From NCBI RefSeq assembly GCF_007997285.1, contig NZ_VORX01000001.1, positions 620,001 to 684,000 on the forward strand: a stretch of 64,000 bases of DNA, read 5' to 3'. The stretch is from Gelidibacter salicanalis. Its GTDB lineage: Bacteria; Bacteroidota; Bacteroidia; Flavobacteriales; Flavobacteriaceae. A program made the translations under genes and the position numbers. Within the stretch, counting starts at the first letter, position 1. Each line of letters starts with the position of its first letter. Shown here one piece after another: positions 44,790 through 53,973 of this stretch. The notes beneath the pieces were generated by a model. The model made no database searches and was not told where the DNA came from. It worked only from the letters and a program-made list of their open reading frames with translations.

Positions 44790-46481
44790 ATGAGCGACGA
44801 CAAAAAAATAATTTTTTCGATGCGAGGTCTTACAAAGACTTTTAAAGGTGCAGATACACCGGTGTTGAAAAATATTCACTTGAGCTTCTTCTATGGAGCT
44901 AAAATTGGAATTTTAGGACTTAACGGTTCAGGAAAATCTACACTTTTAAAAATTATTGCAGGACAGGATAAAAACTATCAAGGAGACGTCACGTTTCTTC
45001 AGGATTATTCTGTAGGATTCTTAGAGCAAGAGCCACAATTAGATGATGATAAAACAGTGATGGAAGTGGTGCGTGAAGGTGCTGCTGAAACCGTTGCTAT
45101 TCTTGATGAGTACAACAAAATCAACGATATGTTTGGTTTGGAAGAAGTCTATTCTGATCCGGACAAGATGGAGAAGTTGATGAACCGTCAAGCAGAATTA
45201 CAAGATAAAATTGACGCTTCTGATGCGTGGGAATTAGATACCAAGTTGGAAATAGCCATGGATGCTTTAAGAACTCCAGATGGCGATAAGAAAATTGGTG
45301 TCCTTTCCGGTGGTGAGCGTCGCCGAGTAGCATTATGTAGACTATTATTGCAAGAGCCAGATGTGCTACTTTTAGATGAGCCTACCAACCACTTGGACGC
45401 TGAGTCTGTGCATTGGTTAGAGCAACATTTATCACAATATAAAGGAACAATCATTGCCGTAACCCACGATAGATACTTCTTGGATAACGTGGCAGGTTGG
45501 ATTTTAGAATTAGATAGAGGTGAGGGGATTCCGTGGAAAGGAAACTATTCGTCTTGGCTTGAGCAAAAATCGACCCGTATGGCGCAAGAAAGTAAAACAG
45601 CTTCCAAACGTCAAAAAACATTGGAACGTGAGTTGGATTGGGTACGTCAAGGAGCTAAAGGTCGTCAAACCAAGCAAAAAGCGCGTTTGAACAACTACGA
45701 CAAATTGATGAATCAAGATCAGAAACAACTTGACGAAAAATTAGAGATTTACATTCCTAATGGTCCGCGTTTGGGAACTAATGTTATTGAAGCGGTTGGT
45801 GTTAGTAAAGGTTTTGAAGATAAATTGCTTTATGAAGATTTAAATTTCAACTTGCCTCAGGCAGGAATTGTTGGTGTGATCGGTCCGAATGGTGCTGGTA
45901 AAACCACCATTTTCAAAATGATTATGGGTGAGGAAAAGCCAGATAAAGGCGAATTTGTAGTAGGGGAAACTGCAAAATTGGCTTATGTAGATCAAAAACA
46001 TTCCAATATTGATCCTGAAAAATCAATCTGGCAAAACTTTAGCGATGAGCAAGAGTTAATTCTGATGGGTGGCAAACAGGTCAATTCAAGAGCTTACTTA
46101 AGCCGATTCAATTTCTCGGGAAGTGAGCAAAACAAAAAAGTAAAATTGCTTTCTGGTGGTGAACGTAACCGTTTGCATTTAGCGATGACGCTAAGGGAAG
46201 AAGGTAACGTATTGCTTTTAGATGAGCCTACTAACGACTTGGATGTTAATACATTACGCGCTTTGGAAGAGGGTCTTGAAAACTTTGCTGGTTGTGCGGT
46301 AGTGATAAGTCACGACAGATGGTTCTTAGATAGAATTTGTACGCATATTCTAGCATTTGAAGGCTATTCGCAAGTCTATTTCTTTGAAGGTAGTTTTAGT
46401 GAATACGAAGAAAATAAGAAAAAACGTTTGGGTGGCGATTTGACACCAAAACGAATTAAGTATAAAAAATTAGTTCGCTAA
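44790..46481 (+). CDS. ettA: Energy-dependent translational throttle protein EttA (ABC-F)
   Basis: ABC-F ATPase that binds the ribosomal E site and gates early elongation by energy state. The 563-aa protein has two ABC domains: Walker A GLNGSGKST (about 49-57) and GPNGAGKTT, signatures LSGGERRR and LSGGERNR, Walker B LLLDEPTNHLD and LLLDEPTNDLD. Between them lies the P-site tRNA interaction motif region (WVRQGAKGRQTKQKAR). No membrane domain, as expected. Length is near the E. coli protein (555 aa). Confidence 0.96.
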   Translation: MSDDKKIIFSMRGLTKTFKGADTPVLKNIHLSFFYGAKIGILGLNGSGKSTLLKIIAGQDKNYQGDVTFLQDYSVGFLEQEPQLDDDKTVMEVVREGAAETVAILDEYNKINDMFGLEEVYSDPDKMEKLMNRQAELQDKIDASDAWELDTKLEIAMDALRTPDGDKKIGVLSGGERRRVALCRLLLQEPDVLLLDEPTNHLDAESVHWLEQHLSQYKGTIIAVTHDRYFLDNVAGWILELDRGEGIPWKGNYSSWLEQKSTRMAQESKTASKRQKTLERELDWVRQGAKGRQTKQKARLNNYDKLMNQDQKQLDEKLEIYIPNGPRLGTNVIEAVGVSKGFEDKLLYEDLNFNLPQAGIVGVIGPNGAGKTTIFKMIMGEEKPDKGEFVVGETAKLAYVDQKHSNIDPEKSIWQNFSDEQELILMGGKQVNSRAYLSRFNFSGSEQNKKVKLLSGGERNRLHLAMTLREEGNVLLLDEPTNDLDVNTLRALEEGLENFAGCAVVISHDRWFLDRICTHILAFEGYSQVYFFEGSFSEYEENKKKRLGGDLTPKRIKYKKLVR

Positions 46482-46485
46482 TTAA

Positions 46486-46510
46486 AAATGCCGCTCAATG
46501 AGCGGCATTT
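46486..46510 (+). terminator. Terminator of ettA
   Basis: AAATGCCGCT pairs perfectly with AGCGGCATTT around a five-base loop, directly after the stop codon. Confidence 0.88.
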
Positions 46511-46531
46511 ATTTTATGTAGGAGTATCAAA

Positions 46532-46756
46532 ATCATTAGTGTCCAGTAAAATAAAAAACAAACTAACAAACCAATTTTAAGCAAGAGACAATACATTTAA
46601 AAAATGACACTTTGCTTTTTAGAAACTATTTCTACCGAGAGTGTTTGGGTGAATTTAAATTAAATTGACATTGCTTGTCAATTAGTTGCAACAAGTCTTT
46701 GTTCTTGATTCTAGAAGCGCAGCGGTCTTACTTCTTTAATGGACAACGTAGTATCA
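46532..46756 (+). mobile_element. ~225-bp MITE-like element, copy C
   Basis: Begins ATCATTAGTGTCC; the far end is more diverged (a TTGTCC is still readable on the opposite strand). It has the internal TTTCTACCGAGAGTG and GAAGCGCAGCGGTC blocks in the same order as copies A and B. No coding capacity. It sits between the ettA terminator and a minus-strand gene. Confidence 0.78.
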
Positions 46757-46775
46757 AAATAATTATTTATAGTGC

Positions 46776-47009
46776 TTACTTATTATCATACAAATGACCT
46801 TCCGTGAAATCTTTATAGCCTTCATCTACTTCTGCTTTAAAAGCATCACTCTCTGTCAGGCGTTTATTTTCCGCTTTTAATTTGTACATCTTAATCACTG
46901 CTATGGCAATAAAAAACAAGAATACAGCAGCAGTAATAAGAAGGACAACGGTAAGTTGTTCTGTGCTTACCAGCAACGGACGATTGATAATATATTGGAT
47001 AGCAGGCAT
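46776..47009 (-). CDS. Small membrane protein, hypothetical
   Basis: The 77-aa protein has one strong hydrophobic segment (about residues 20-42) and then a helical charged tail (KMYKLKAENKRLTESDAFKAEVDEGYKDFTEG). I recognise no family. The tail could be a short coiled coil. A real gene is likely from codon use and the clean start, but support is modest. Confidence 0.6.
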   Translation of the reverse strand: MPAIQYIINRPLLVSTEQLTVVLLITAAVFLFFIAIAVIKMYKLKAENKRLTESDAFKAEVDEGYKDFTEGHLYDNK

Positions 47010-47136
47010 GATTTTAATGTAATTCGATTTGCTTTGATGACCAAATATACACTATTAATTAATTGACTAACTGTTTCATCTTAAAAACTTTATGAAATAA
47101 AAGTGTTTTTAATCGTCAGGATTGTTTGTTTAACGA

Positions 47137-47922
47137 TTACTTATACCACTCTATTTGAACCACTTCAATGTCAGAATTTTCTTTATTTACCAATGCTTTA
47201 AATTGCTTCACATCGCTCATACCATCAGTACCTCTAAAGTGATATGGATACACTTTTTTGGGTTTGAAGTCCAGCACGGCACTTGCCGCACTTTCAACGG
47301 TCATCGTATAAGGTAAATTCATGCATACAAAAGCGATATCGATATTTTTAAGTTGTCGCATCTCCGGAATATCTTCAGTGTCTCCAGAAATGTAAATTCG
47401 CTGTTCCCCTAAAGATAGCACATAACCATTTCCTCTTCCTTTTTCATGAAATTTTAAGGATTCTGGTCTCAAATTGTACATCGGGATCGCTTCAATAGAG
47501 TAATTCTTAAAATCTTTAGTATCACCATTATGCATTACAACAATTTCATTAACGTTAAGCTTGGGTAATTTATCTTTTACAGCTTGAGGGACGACAAGTA
47601 TGGTCGAGTCTAAAGTCATTCCTTGTAAGGTATTGACATCTAAATGATCGCCGTGAATATCTGTAATCAATATGTAATCTGGCTTTTCTTGATCAACAAA
47701 TGCTTCAGCTCCGCCAACAGGATCTACGTAAATAACCACATCCTTATAAGCTAAAATCAATGATGCATGTTCAATGGGGATGACACTTACGGAATCCACC
47801 GCAGTAGTTTTGTGCATATCATTCGCCGTTTCAGATGCCATTTCTACAACTTTTTCAGTGCTGTCTTTACAGCTGACCGTTAAAAGGATTGCCATAATGG
47901 CGATAGGGAATAGTCGTTTCAT
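47137..47922 (-). CDS. Exported metallo-beta-lactamase-fold lipoprotein
   Basis: The start at 47922 gives a lipoprotein signal: MKRLFPIAIMAILLTVSC with the lipid-bearing Cys at 18. A longer frame from 47961 hides that signal and is not used. The domain has ITDIHGDHLD (HxDH metal motif), ISGDTEDIPEMRQ and a C-terminal KKVYPYHFRGTDG, similar to UPF0173/UlaG-like hydrolases. It is probably a periplasmic or outer-membrane enzyme; substrate unknown. The gene at 30984 encodes a cytoplasmic relative. Confidence 0.83.
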   Translation of the reverse strand: MKRLFPIAIMAILLTVSCKDSTEKVVEMASETANDMHKTTAVDSVSVIPIEHASLILAYKDVVIYVDPVGGAEAFVDQEKPDYILITDIHGDHLDVNTLQGMTLDSTILVVPQAVKDKLPKLNVNEIVVMHNGDTKDFKNYSIEAIPMYNLRPESLKFHEKGRGNGYVLSLGEQRIYISGDTEDIPEMRQLKNIDIAFVCMNLPYTMTVESAASAVLDFKPKKVYPYHFRGTDGMSDVKQFKALVNKENSDIEVVQIEWYK

Positions 47923-48096
47923 TTTATAAGTTTTTGTTTGCTTAAAGATACTGACTTTCAAAGATATTTAAGAAGTGTGTAACATATTTGTAAAATCACT
48001 ACTAATAATTAAAGGAGTAATAATTTTGAAACCCATATTTTTTAACGAAATTGCTACTTACTAAAATATGTCCAACGCACTAAAACAAATTACCAT

Positions 48097-49440
48097 ATGT
48101 CTGATGATTTTGATTTATTAGAAACCAATTCCAACGAAAAAACAGGAAAAGTAGATGTCAATTGGGGAAAAGCAATTGATACGATGAAATCTAAATTGGC
48201 TCAAGAAGATGATCCGCAATCGCGTCAAAAAATTCTCAATGCTACCTTGGATGATGTCGTGCATATGGCCGAAAAAGATAGAACAACCTTGTTGGATGCC
48301 ATTAAGGATTTAACTGATTATCAGGATGAAGTTGGTATCATATTCGAAAAATTCTCTTCCCTAAATCCCGATGAACAACGCGTTATTGATGAGGCTCAGA
48401 AAGCTTTAGAACGTGCCCGTATTGAATTGGAGGACGCTCGTAATAAACCAGATACCTGGTGGAACAACCTATGGGGTCGTAAAAGTAGAATTCAAAAAGA
48501 GGAACAAGAATTTAAAGAAGCAGAAAAAGTACGTGCCGGCGCTGATAATAAAGCCAAGGCAATGTTTCAGGAGCGTATTGAAAGTGCCGATGTACAAACC
48601 TTGTTAAGCGAATTATCATTTAAAAGTCAAGCTGCAGTTTCTCGCTTAAAAAATAGAGAAGTTGAAATAAAAGAAGTTGAGGAAAAACTTCAAGTCGCTA
48701 TTGTGGAAGCGACTAAAAATCATACCCGCGCCTTAGAAAAGAAAAAGGAAGTAGAAGGAAAGCTTGATGAAAATTATGCGTTGTTGAGACAGGCACGTCA
48801 GGAGTTGGAAGAAATTGTAGATAAACAATCCGCTGATTACGCCCAAGCCGTAGGGAAAGTAACAACCCTAGAACAAAAAATTGAGGAGTTGGAAGGTCTT
48901 AAAAACGCCTACACCACGCTGGCAGCCAGTAAAGACAGTTTTGTACACAAGCATAATCTGACCATAAAAGTATTGACTTCTTTACGTAGTAATTTACAAA
49001 CACACCGTGCCAAATTAAAAAGTGATACAGAAGAGCGTCTGAAATATTATGACGGTTATGTGGTAGCTTTAAAAGCGCGTACCGATCAGGAATTTGCCGC
49101 TATTTTAGAACATTTGGGAGTAAAGACCGATGAGCATATTGGTGAAACTTTAGCTTCAATGCATACTGCAAGTGCTAAAGCGCGTCAGGAAATGATGGAA
49201 AACATTCCGGTGCACGAAAAAGTGATGCAAGGTGTGTACAGCAGTTATGCTGAAGCATTGCAAGAAATTCGCGCTAAGGATAGTGATATCCAAAAGAATT
49301 TTGCTGAGCGTTATGGCATCGACATGAAAGAGATTTTTGAAGATTACTATAAAGCGGATGCTACTAAACCTTCAGGAACTCCGGAGCCTGGCAAACCAAC
49401 GCCTAAATCTGAAAATTCAGGCGACGAGCTGTTATCTTAA
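48097..49440 (+). CDS. Long coiled-coil protein heading the AAA operon
   Basis: The 447-aa protein has no signal or membrane segment. About residues 100-290 are heptad-rich (ARIELEDARNK, EEKLQVAIVEATKNHTRALEKKKEVEGKLDEN, VTTLEQKIEELEGLKN), so it should form a long coiled coil. The C-terminal half ends in a DIKxIFEDYY-like segment and a Pro/Ser/Thr-rich tail. Homologues are, as I recall, sometimes labelled microtubule-binding or TelA-like, which is not a function. As first gene of a nine-gene run with an AAA ATPase, it may be a scaffold or remodelling partner. Confidence 0.75.
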   Translation: MSDDFDLLETNSNEKTGKVDVNWGKAIDTMKSKLAQEDDPQSRQKILNATLDDVVHMAEKDRTTLLDAIKDLTDYQDEVGIIFEKFSSLNPDEQRVIDEAQKALERARIELEDARNKPDTWWNNLWGRKSRIQKEEQEFKEAEKVRAGADNKAKAMFQERIESADVQTLLSELSFKSQAAVSRLKNREVEIKEVEEKLQVAIVEATKNHTRALEKKKEVEGKLDENYALLRQARQELEEIVDKQSADYAQAVGKVTTLEQKIEELEGLKNAYTTLAASKDSFVHKHNLTIKVLTSLRSNLQTHRAKLKSDTEERLKYYDGYVVALKARTDQEFAAILEHLGVKTDEHIGETLASMHTASAKARQEMMENIPVHEKVMQGVYSSYAEALQEIRAKDSDIQKNFAERYGIDMKEIFEDYYKADATKPSGTPEPGKPTPKSENSGDELLS

Positions 49441-49472
49441 AAGTAAAGCAGGAATGGTTGCTGGTTTAATTT

Positions 49473-49562
49473 GGGCGTTCCCACGCAAAAAAGCGTGGTC
49501 AGGTTTTCCGCTGTATCTTTTTTCTGAAATAGAAAAAAGGATGCCGCTCCAACCCTTAACGC
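49473..49562 (+). repeat. Structured intergenic element with two hairpins
   Basis: GCGTT at the left pairs with AACGC at the right; inside are a CCACGC/GCGTGG hairpin (49481-49498) and an A/T-rich ATCTTTTTTCT/AGAAAAAAGGAT hairpin (49515-49542). The sequence resembles a dispersed element I remember from many Bacteroidota genomes. It may be a structured RNA (a check against the Flavo-1 motif would tell) or a REP-like repeat. Confidence 0.55.
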
Positions 49563-49632
49563 AGCTCAGGATTGAAGATGCAATTCAGGCTTCTATTACT
49601 TAACTTTCAATACTCATTTTAACCCTACTAAA

Positions 49633-50703
49633 GTGTCCATAAATCACATTGTAACACCATTAGATTCTGCCTACCTCGATTCTAAGTCGCAGTATGTATT
49701 CTATCATAAAATGGTCGATTTTGCTTTGAAGGAATTAATTGTAACTGCTCAACACAATCAGTTGTGTACCACGCAAGAAATTATTTTCTTTAAACAATAT
49801 GCTGATTTGTTGTTGTATTCCATTGAAGCCATGCGGGTCAAATACATGTATGACGAAGAGGAGAATATGAAAGTGGATTTAACAGAGTCTGGTTTTCCAA
49901 ACTATTTAGAGTTCCGTTATCTATTTAACGACCTGTCCTTAAAGGAGAACTACGTCAATAAACTTAAAGATGTCAGCGAACTTCAAGAAGAGTTTTTAGA
50001 TTCGTTATTGAGAAAAAAAGAACCCGTTAGCCGAACTAAATTGTTCCAAGCGGCTTCAATTATGTATTACACCTCTGTAGAACAAAAATTTATTTTCAAT
50101 CGGTTTGTTCAGGGTAAAATCATTAAAGCACCCGAAGGTTCAGAAGGTGCATTTATGACCAGTTGGAGTTTCTTTGATGTGGGTTGTAACCGTCCGTTTG
50201 TGTGCTATATGTATTTCGATTTTGAAGGCAGTACTATAGACGCCGTAAAAGAATTAGTGTATGAAGTGCTAAAGACCACTGCAGATAGAGAAATGAATCT
50301 GGATGTGATGGCCTACGGGATTGACAGAAAATTAAAAGATATCAAACCAAAACACATCAAACGTATTGATTTAGGACCTTTCCATAACGTATTTGCTAAA
50401 GACGAAAACCTGATTACACATACGATTTTAGAAAGTATTGCAGCAAAAGATGTGCCTTTAGAATCCTATGCTTTGTCACTAAAAATTGATGAAGTAACGT
50501 CGGGAGGCGAATTTACAGAAGGGGGTTATTTCTCAAAGCAAACTTTACAAAGATGGAATCAACCTGTCAATAAAAGTTACGTATTGGCGCCACATCGCAT
50601 CATTCAATTGCTATATAGTAAAAGACCAGAAATTATGAATGGATTGGAAAAACCGCCTATTCAGATTGCGGATTTGCAAAATTCAGTAGGCAGTAGGCAG
50701 TAA
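49633..50703 (+). CDS. Hypothetical protein of the AAA operon
   Basis: A GTG start at 49633 gives 356 aa; no good ATG is available near it. The protein is soluble, without signal or membrane segments; the N-terminal half is mainly helical, and the second half mixes strands and helices ([23 protein letters not shown], then [22 protein letters not shown]). I do not recognise the family. The last residues, NSVGSRQ, are encoded by the first units of a CAGT heptad array, so the native C-terminus may have been shorter. It lies between the coiled-coil gene and the AAA gene. Confidence 0.68.
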   Translation: MSINHIVTPLDSAYLDSKSQYVFYHKMVDFALKELIVTAQHNQLCTTQEIIFFKQYADLLLYSIEAMRVKYMYDEEENMKVDLTESGFPNYLEFRYLFNDLSLKENYVNKLKDVSELQEEFLDSLLRKKEPVSRTKLFQAASIMYYTSVEQKFIFNRFVQGKIIKAPEGSEGAFMTSWSFFDVGCNRPFVCYMYFDFEGSTIDAVKELVYEVLKTTADREMNLDVMAYGIDRKLKDIKPKHIKRIDLGPFHNVFAKDENLITHTILESIAAKDVPLESYALSLKIDEVTSGGEFTEGGYFSKQTLQRWNQPVNKSYVLAPHRIIQLLYSKRPEIMNGLEKPPIQIADLQNSVGSRQ

Positions 50704-50775
50704 ACAGTAGGCAGTAAACAGTAAAACAGTTGGCAGTAAATAGTAGGCAGTAAGAAGTATACAGTTGGCAGTACG
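50684..50775. repeat. CAGT-orientation heptad array, 13 units
   Basis: Units such as CAGTAGG, CAGTAAA and CAGTTGG, one of them 8 bp long. This is the reverse complement form of the ACTG array. It begins inside the 3' end of the upstream gene. Confidence 0.9.
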
Positions 50776-50814
50776 CAATATGAACAGTAATATTAAATTT
50801 AAATTAACCCGGTA

Positions 50815-50877
50815 AACTGAATACTGAAAACTGAGGACTGAGGACTGAATACTGAAGACTGAGGACTGCTAACTGAA
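50815..50877. repeat. ACTG-orientation heptad array, 9 units
   Basis: Units such as AACTGAA, TACTGAA, GACTGAG and GACTGCT run up to 16 bp before the four-helix-bundle gene, facing the CAGT array in inverted orientation across about 40 bp. Confidence 0.9.
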
Positions 50878-50893
50878 AAAACTACTAAACAAA

Positions 50894-51259
50894 ATGAGTT
50901 TTAAAAAGCTATTGGCATATCAAAAAGGATTTGATTTAGCGATGGAAATTTTTCATCTAACCAAAGGCTTTCCCAATTCAGAGCAGTTTATGCTAACATC
51001 GCAAATGGTGCGATCGAGTAGAGCGGTATGTTCGGCGATTGCTGAAGCTTATAGGAAAAGGCCATATGAAAAGCATTTCAAAAGCAAATTAACTGATGCT
51101 GACAGTGAAAATTCTGAAACCCAATTGTGGTTAGACTTTGCATTCGCTTGCCACTATATAGATGCGCAAAAGAGAGAAGCGTTACAATTGAAAAGTGAAG
51201 AAATTGGAAAACTTTTGAATTATATGATAAATCATCCAGAAAAGTTTGGATCTAATTAA
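50894..51259 (+). CDS. Four-helix-bundle protein, S23/IVP-like
   Basis: The 121-aa protein matches the family of proteins encoded in 23S rRNA intervening sequences (S23/IVP): LLAYQKGFDLAMEIFHLTKGFP, then QMVRSSRAVCSAIAEAYRKR, then a C-terminal helix EIGKLLNYMINHPEKF. No membrane segment. The family also resembles the Avd accessory protein of diversity-generating retroelements, but no reverse transcriptase is near. The gene is bracketed by ACTG arrays at 50815-50877 and 51275-51316, so it looks inserted between the hypothetical gene and the AAA gene. Confidence 0.88.
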   Translation: MSFKKLLAYQKGFDLAMEIFHLTKGFPNSEQFMLTSQMVRSSRAVCSAIAEAYRKRPYEKHFKSKLTDADSENSETQLWLDFAFACHYIDAQKREALQLKSEEIGKLLNYMINHPEKFGSN

Positions 51260-51274
51260 TAACGGCAGTCTTAA

Positions 51275-51316
51275 TACTGAAAACTGAAAACTGAAGACTG
51301 CCAACTGAGGACTTAA
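51275..51316. repeat. ACTG heptad array, 6 units, right of the IVP-like gene
   Basis: TACTGAA, AACTGAA, AACTGAA, GACTGCC, AACTGAG, GACTTAA, ending eight bases before the AAA gene start. Confidence 0.88.
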
Positions 51317-51323
51317 TAAAACT

Positions 51324-53282
51324 ATGCAACAAAACTCCACATTCCCCATAAAACAGAACGAACTCGATATGCTTCGCGATGAAGCAGCATCGTACCTTAA
51401 AAGTATTCAATGGGAGCAAGGGCAACGCGCCAAAAACAAAGATAAGGAAGCGAAAGACGAATCAATTCTCCTGTATCTTTCTCGTGCTAATAACGGCTCT
51501 AATGTTGCAGAAACCACATCTGTTTCTAAGACCATTTTAGAGCTTAAAAAACGGTTGTTGCCAGATTCTATTGCAATCCCTGTATTGCTAAATCAAACCT
51601 TGTATGCGGTTCAGGAAGGGTTGACGCTTGGCGTATGGATAAAGGATAGTTATTATGATGCCTCCGGTTTGTCTAGCTTAAATGAGCGCAAAGCGTCTTT
51701 GGACAGTATGGGGAAACGGGAATATGAAAGCAAAATGCACACAGCAACTGCGTTTATGTTGTTTTCAGCCGCTTACCATATTTTGCACCAATTAAAACCG
51801 TATGCATCTGACGATTTAAGCGTCATGAAACAAAAATTTGCGGGTATTCCTGAGATTTCCCTGTTATCACCGTTAAAAGGTGTGGCGTGTATCTTATTTT
51901 ATTACGACAAGTATTTGGGACATCCTGATATTATTAAAAGTGATAAAGATGTGGCCGATTTTACAGTCGTGTTTTTCGATGCGTTGATCGACGAAATCCA
52001 AATGCGGAAAGCCACATTGGATCATCAGGAAACTATTTTGGACAGAACCTATAAATTGGAGCATTCAGAGTTTGCGATTTCGGGATGGAATAATGTATTT
52101 GCTGGAGCTGCTAAAAGTGTCGAGTTTAACAAGATTCAATTTGAACAGATTGTAGGTAATAAAGATGCGAAACATTTTGCCCGTCGATTGACCGAGCGTA
52201 TGTTGAGTTATGATTTTACCGCAAAAAAGAATCCTTTTCAAGAATTGGGTGGCTTTATGCCCGTATTTATGGGGTATGGAATTCCGGGAACAGGAAAAAG
52301 TATGCTTATCGCAGCCACTGCGACGCGGTTAAAAGAACACTGTGACCATTTGGAGCTACCGTTTTTGTTTCACCCAATGCCAGACACTTTAATATCTACA
52401 TTTCAAGGGGGTTCTGCAGAAAAGATGGTAGAATGGATGAAACCCATGCAAGATCCTACAAAACTAATTTTTGCTCCAATTGATGACGCTGAAAATAATT
52501 TGCAAGAGCGCACCGCGCAAGGTGTTTCTGCAGGTGTGAAGGAAGTCATCGGTGTGTTTTTGAGATATACTGAAGGCGCTTATGCGGTAAATTATGGGAA
52601 TAGTGCTATCGGTCTATTTACTAATTTACCTGAAATGTTGGATAAGGCGGTGATTTCGCGGGTGCAAGGCCGATTCGAAATTGACGGCGCACAGTCGGAA
52701 CACGACTTTTTAGATCAAGATCATTTATGGTGGCGTAAATTGCAACAAACGATGCCAGATTTCATCAACATGAAAAATCCGGAACAATACCAATACCTTC
52801 AAGATCAAGGCTTGGCTAAAAATATGGGAGAGATTCTCAAATCGGTGGGTAAACCCTCGGAGGAACGCGTTCATGCGGTTTATGACAATGTCGAACGTCA
52901 ATTTCAAACTAACGAGCATCAATTTTACGCCAATTTATATAAAGAAATGCAGCGTGTGTTTCCATTCTTTTCGTCTAGGGACGTTAGGAATATCCAATCG
53001 GCCATTTCATTGCGACTTACTGATTTCGATTTGGAGGGCTCGTGGTTTGAAAATCCTGAAGTGTATTTTAAGCAGGATTATGAGACCAAGTTTAATATGT
53101 TACAAGAATTGATGCGTGCCAATATGAAAGGCCTCGATTTTTCTGAAATACGACGTCAGGAGGTGGTGCGTTATCTAGATAATGTGGCCACAATTGCGGA
53201 TACCGATTTCAAGCGTCAGGTAGATTCGAGAGTTAACGACCTCAATATTGAATTGGCAGCACGACGTCAGTTTGATAATTAA
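51324..53282 (+). CDS. AAA-family ATPase
   Basis: The 652-aa cytoplasmic protein has an uncharacterised, mainly helical N-terminal region (1-300) and a single AAA module. Walker A is GYGIPGTGKS (317-326), Walker B LIFAPIDDAE (381-390, with DDAE where DE is usual), sensor 1 and arginine-finger region LFTNLPEMLDKAVISRVQGRF (431-451, with Arg446 and Arg450). A C-terminal region of about 200 residues follows. It is not a known ClpX, FtsH or MoxR form. With a coiled-coil protein and two membrane proteins in the same run, remodelling of a membrane-linked complex is a plausible but unproven role. Confidence 0.85.
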   Translation: MQQNSTFPIKQNELDMLRDEAASYLKSIQWEQGQRAKNKDKEAKDESILLYLSRANNGSNVAETTSVSKTILELKKRLLPDSIAIPVLLNQTLYAVQEGLTLGVWIKDSYYDASGLSSLNERKASLDSMGKREYESKMHTATAFMLFSAAYHILHQLKPYASDDLSVMKQKFAGIPEISLLSPLKGVACILFYYDKYLGHPDIIKSDKDVADFTVVFFDALIDEIQMRKATLDHQETILDRTYKLEHSEFAISGWNNVFAGAAKSVEFNKIQFEQIVGNKDAKHFARRLTERMLSYDFTAKKNPFQELGGFMPVFMGYGIPGTGKSMLIAATATRLKEHCDHLELPFLFHPMPDTLISTFQGGSAEKMVEWMKPMQDPTKLIFAPIDDAENNLQERTAQGVSAGVKEVIGVFLRYTEGAYAVNYGNSAIGLFTNLPEMLDKAVISRVQGRFEIDGAQSEHDFLDQDHLWWRKLQQTMPDFINMKNPEQYQYLQDQGLAKNMGEILKSVGKPSEERVHAVYDNVERQFQTNEHQFYANLYKEMQRVFPFFSSRDVRNIQSAISLRLTDFDLEGSWFENPEVYFKQDYETKFNMLQELMRANMKGLDFSEIRRQEVVRYLDNVATIADTDFKRQVDSRVNDLNIELAARRQFDN

Positions 53283-53313
53283 AACCAAATCTAAATCAGA
53301 CAAAAATTTTAGA

Positions 53314-53913
53314 ATGTCAGAAAACATAAAAAATATTACAATAACAACGCTTTCTAAAGCTTGGGCAACCTTGTCAGAAATCAATTATGATTACCAATTT
53401 ACAAACGGTTCTTGGAAGCGCGTCTCTCGCGAAAGTTATGATCGTGGGCACGGCACCGGAATTTTATTATACAATGTAGAAAAAGGAGCGGTCATTTTAA
53501 CCCGACAATTTCGGATGCCAATTTATCAAACCAATAAGGACGAAGGCATGTCTATTGAAGTCTGCGCTGGCGCTATCGATGATAACGACACGCCAGAAGC
53601 TACAATTATAAGAGAAGTGGAAGAGGAAGTCGGTTATAGAATCACCGAAGTCAAAAAAGTGATGGAAGCCTACCCTTCACCTGGAGCCTTGACTGAAAAA
53701 ATGTACTTGTTTGTTGCACCCTATTCCGACACTATGAAAGTGCATGAAGGCGGAGGAGTTGCGGGGGAGCATGAAGAAATTGAAGTGATGGAATTACCGT
53801 TCTCAAAAGCTTTACAAATGATAGCATCCACTGAAATTCGAGATGCGAAAACTATTATGTTATTGCAGTATGCGCAGATACATGGATTATTTGGAGGAGA
53901 AAATAGAGAATAG
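53314..53913 (+). CDS. nudK: NUDIX hydrolase, NudK-like
   Basis: The start at 53314 gives 199 aa; the longer frame from 53248 overlaps the AAA gene. It closely follows E. coli NudK (GDP-mannose pyrophosphatase): YDRGHGTGILLYN, VILTRQFRMP, CAGAIDDNDTPEATIIREVEEEVGY (Nudix box with catalytic glutamates), SPGALTEKMYLFVA, and EIEVMELPFSKAL. It should cleave a nucleoside-diphosphate sugar or similar substrate. It lies 31 bp past the AAA gene; its last codons run into a GA-rich heptad tract. Confidence 0.88.
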   Translation: MSENIKNITITTLSKAWATLSEINYDYQFTNGSWKRVSRESYDRGHGTGILLYNVEKGAVILTRQFRMPIYQTNKDEGMSIEVCAGAIDDNDTPEATIIREVEEEVGYRITEVKKVMEAYPSPGALTEKMYLFVAPYSDTMKVHEGGGVAGEHEEIEVMELPFSKALQMIASTEIRDAKTIMLLQYAQIHGLFGGENRE

Positions 53914-53947
53914 AAAATAGAATAGAGAGAAGAGAATAGAGAGAAAT
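53899..53947 (+). repeat. GA-rich heptad tract
   Basis: Seven contiguous 7-bp words (GAAAATA, GAGAATA, GAAAATA, GAATAGA, GAGAAGA, GAATAGA, GAGAAAT). The stop codon of the NudK-like gene is within the second unit. Confidence 0.65.
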
Positions 53948-53973
53948 TCTTACCAAGAAACAAGAAATAGAGA

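Noticed and set aside
49481-49498. Simple terminator after the coiled-coil gene
   Set aside because: The GC hairpin is not followed by a T-run and is part of a larger paired element; the following genes have no other evident promoter, so a full stop here is unlikely.
50894-51259. Diversity-generating retroelement, since IVP-like proteins resemble Avd
   Set aside because: No reverse transcriptase gene, no template/variable repeat pair and no C-type lectin target gene is present nearby. The second family member at 55285 also lacks them.
50684-51316. CRISPR array
   Set aside because: The repeat period is 7 bp with no spacers of constant length, and there are no cas genes in the window.
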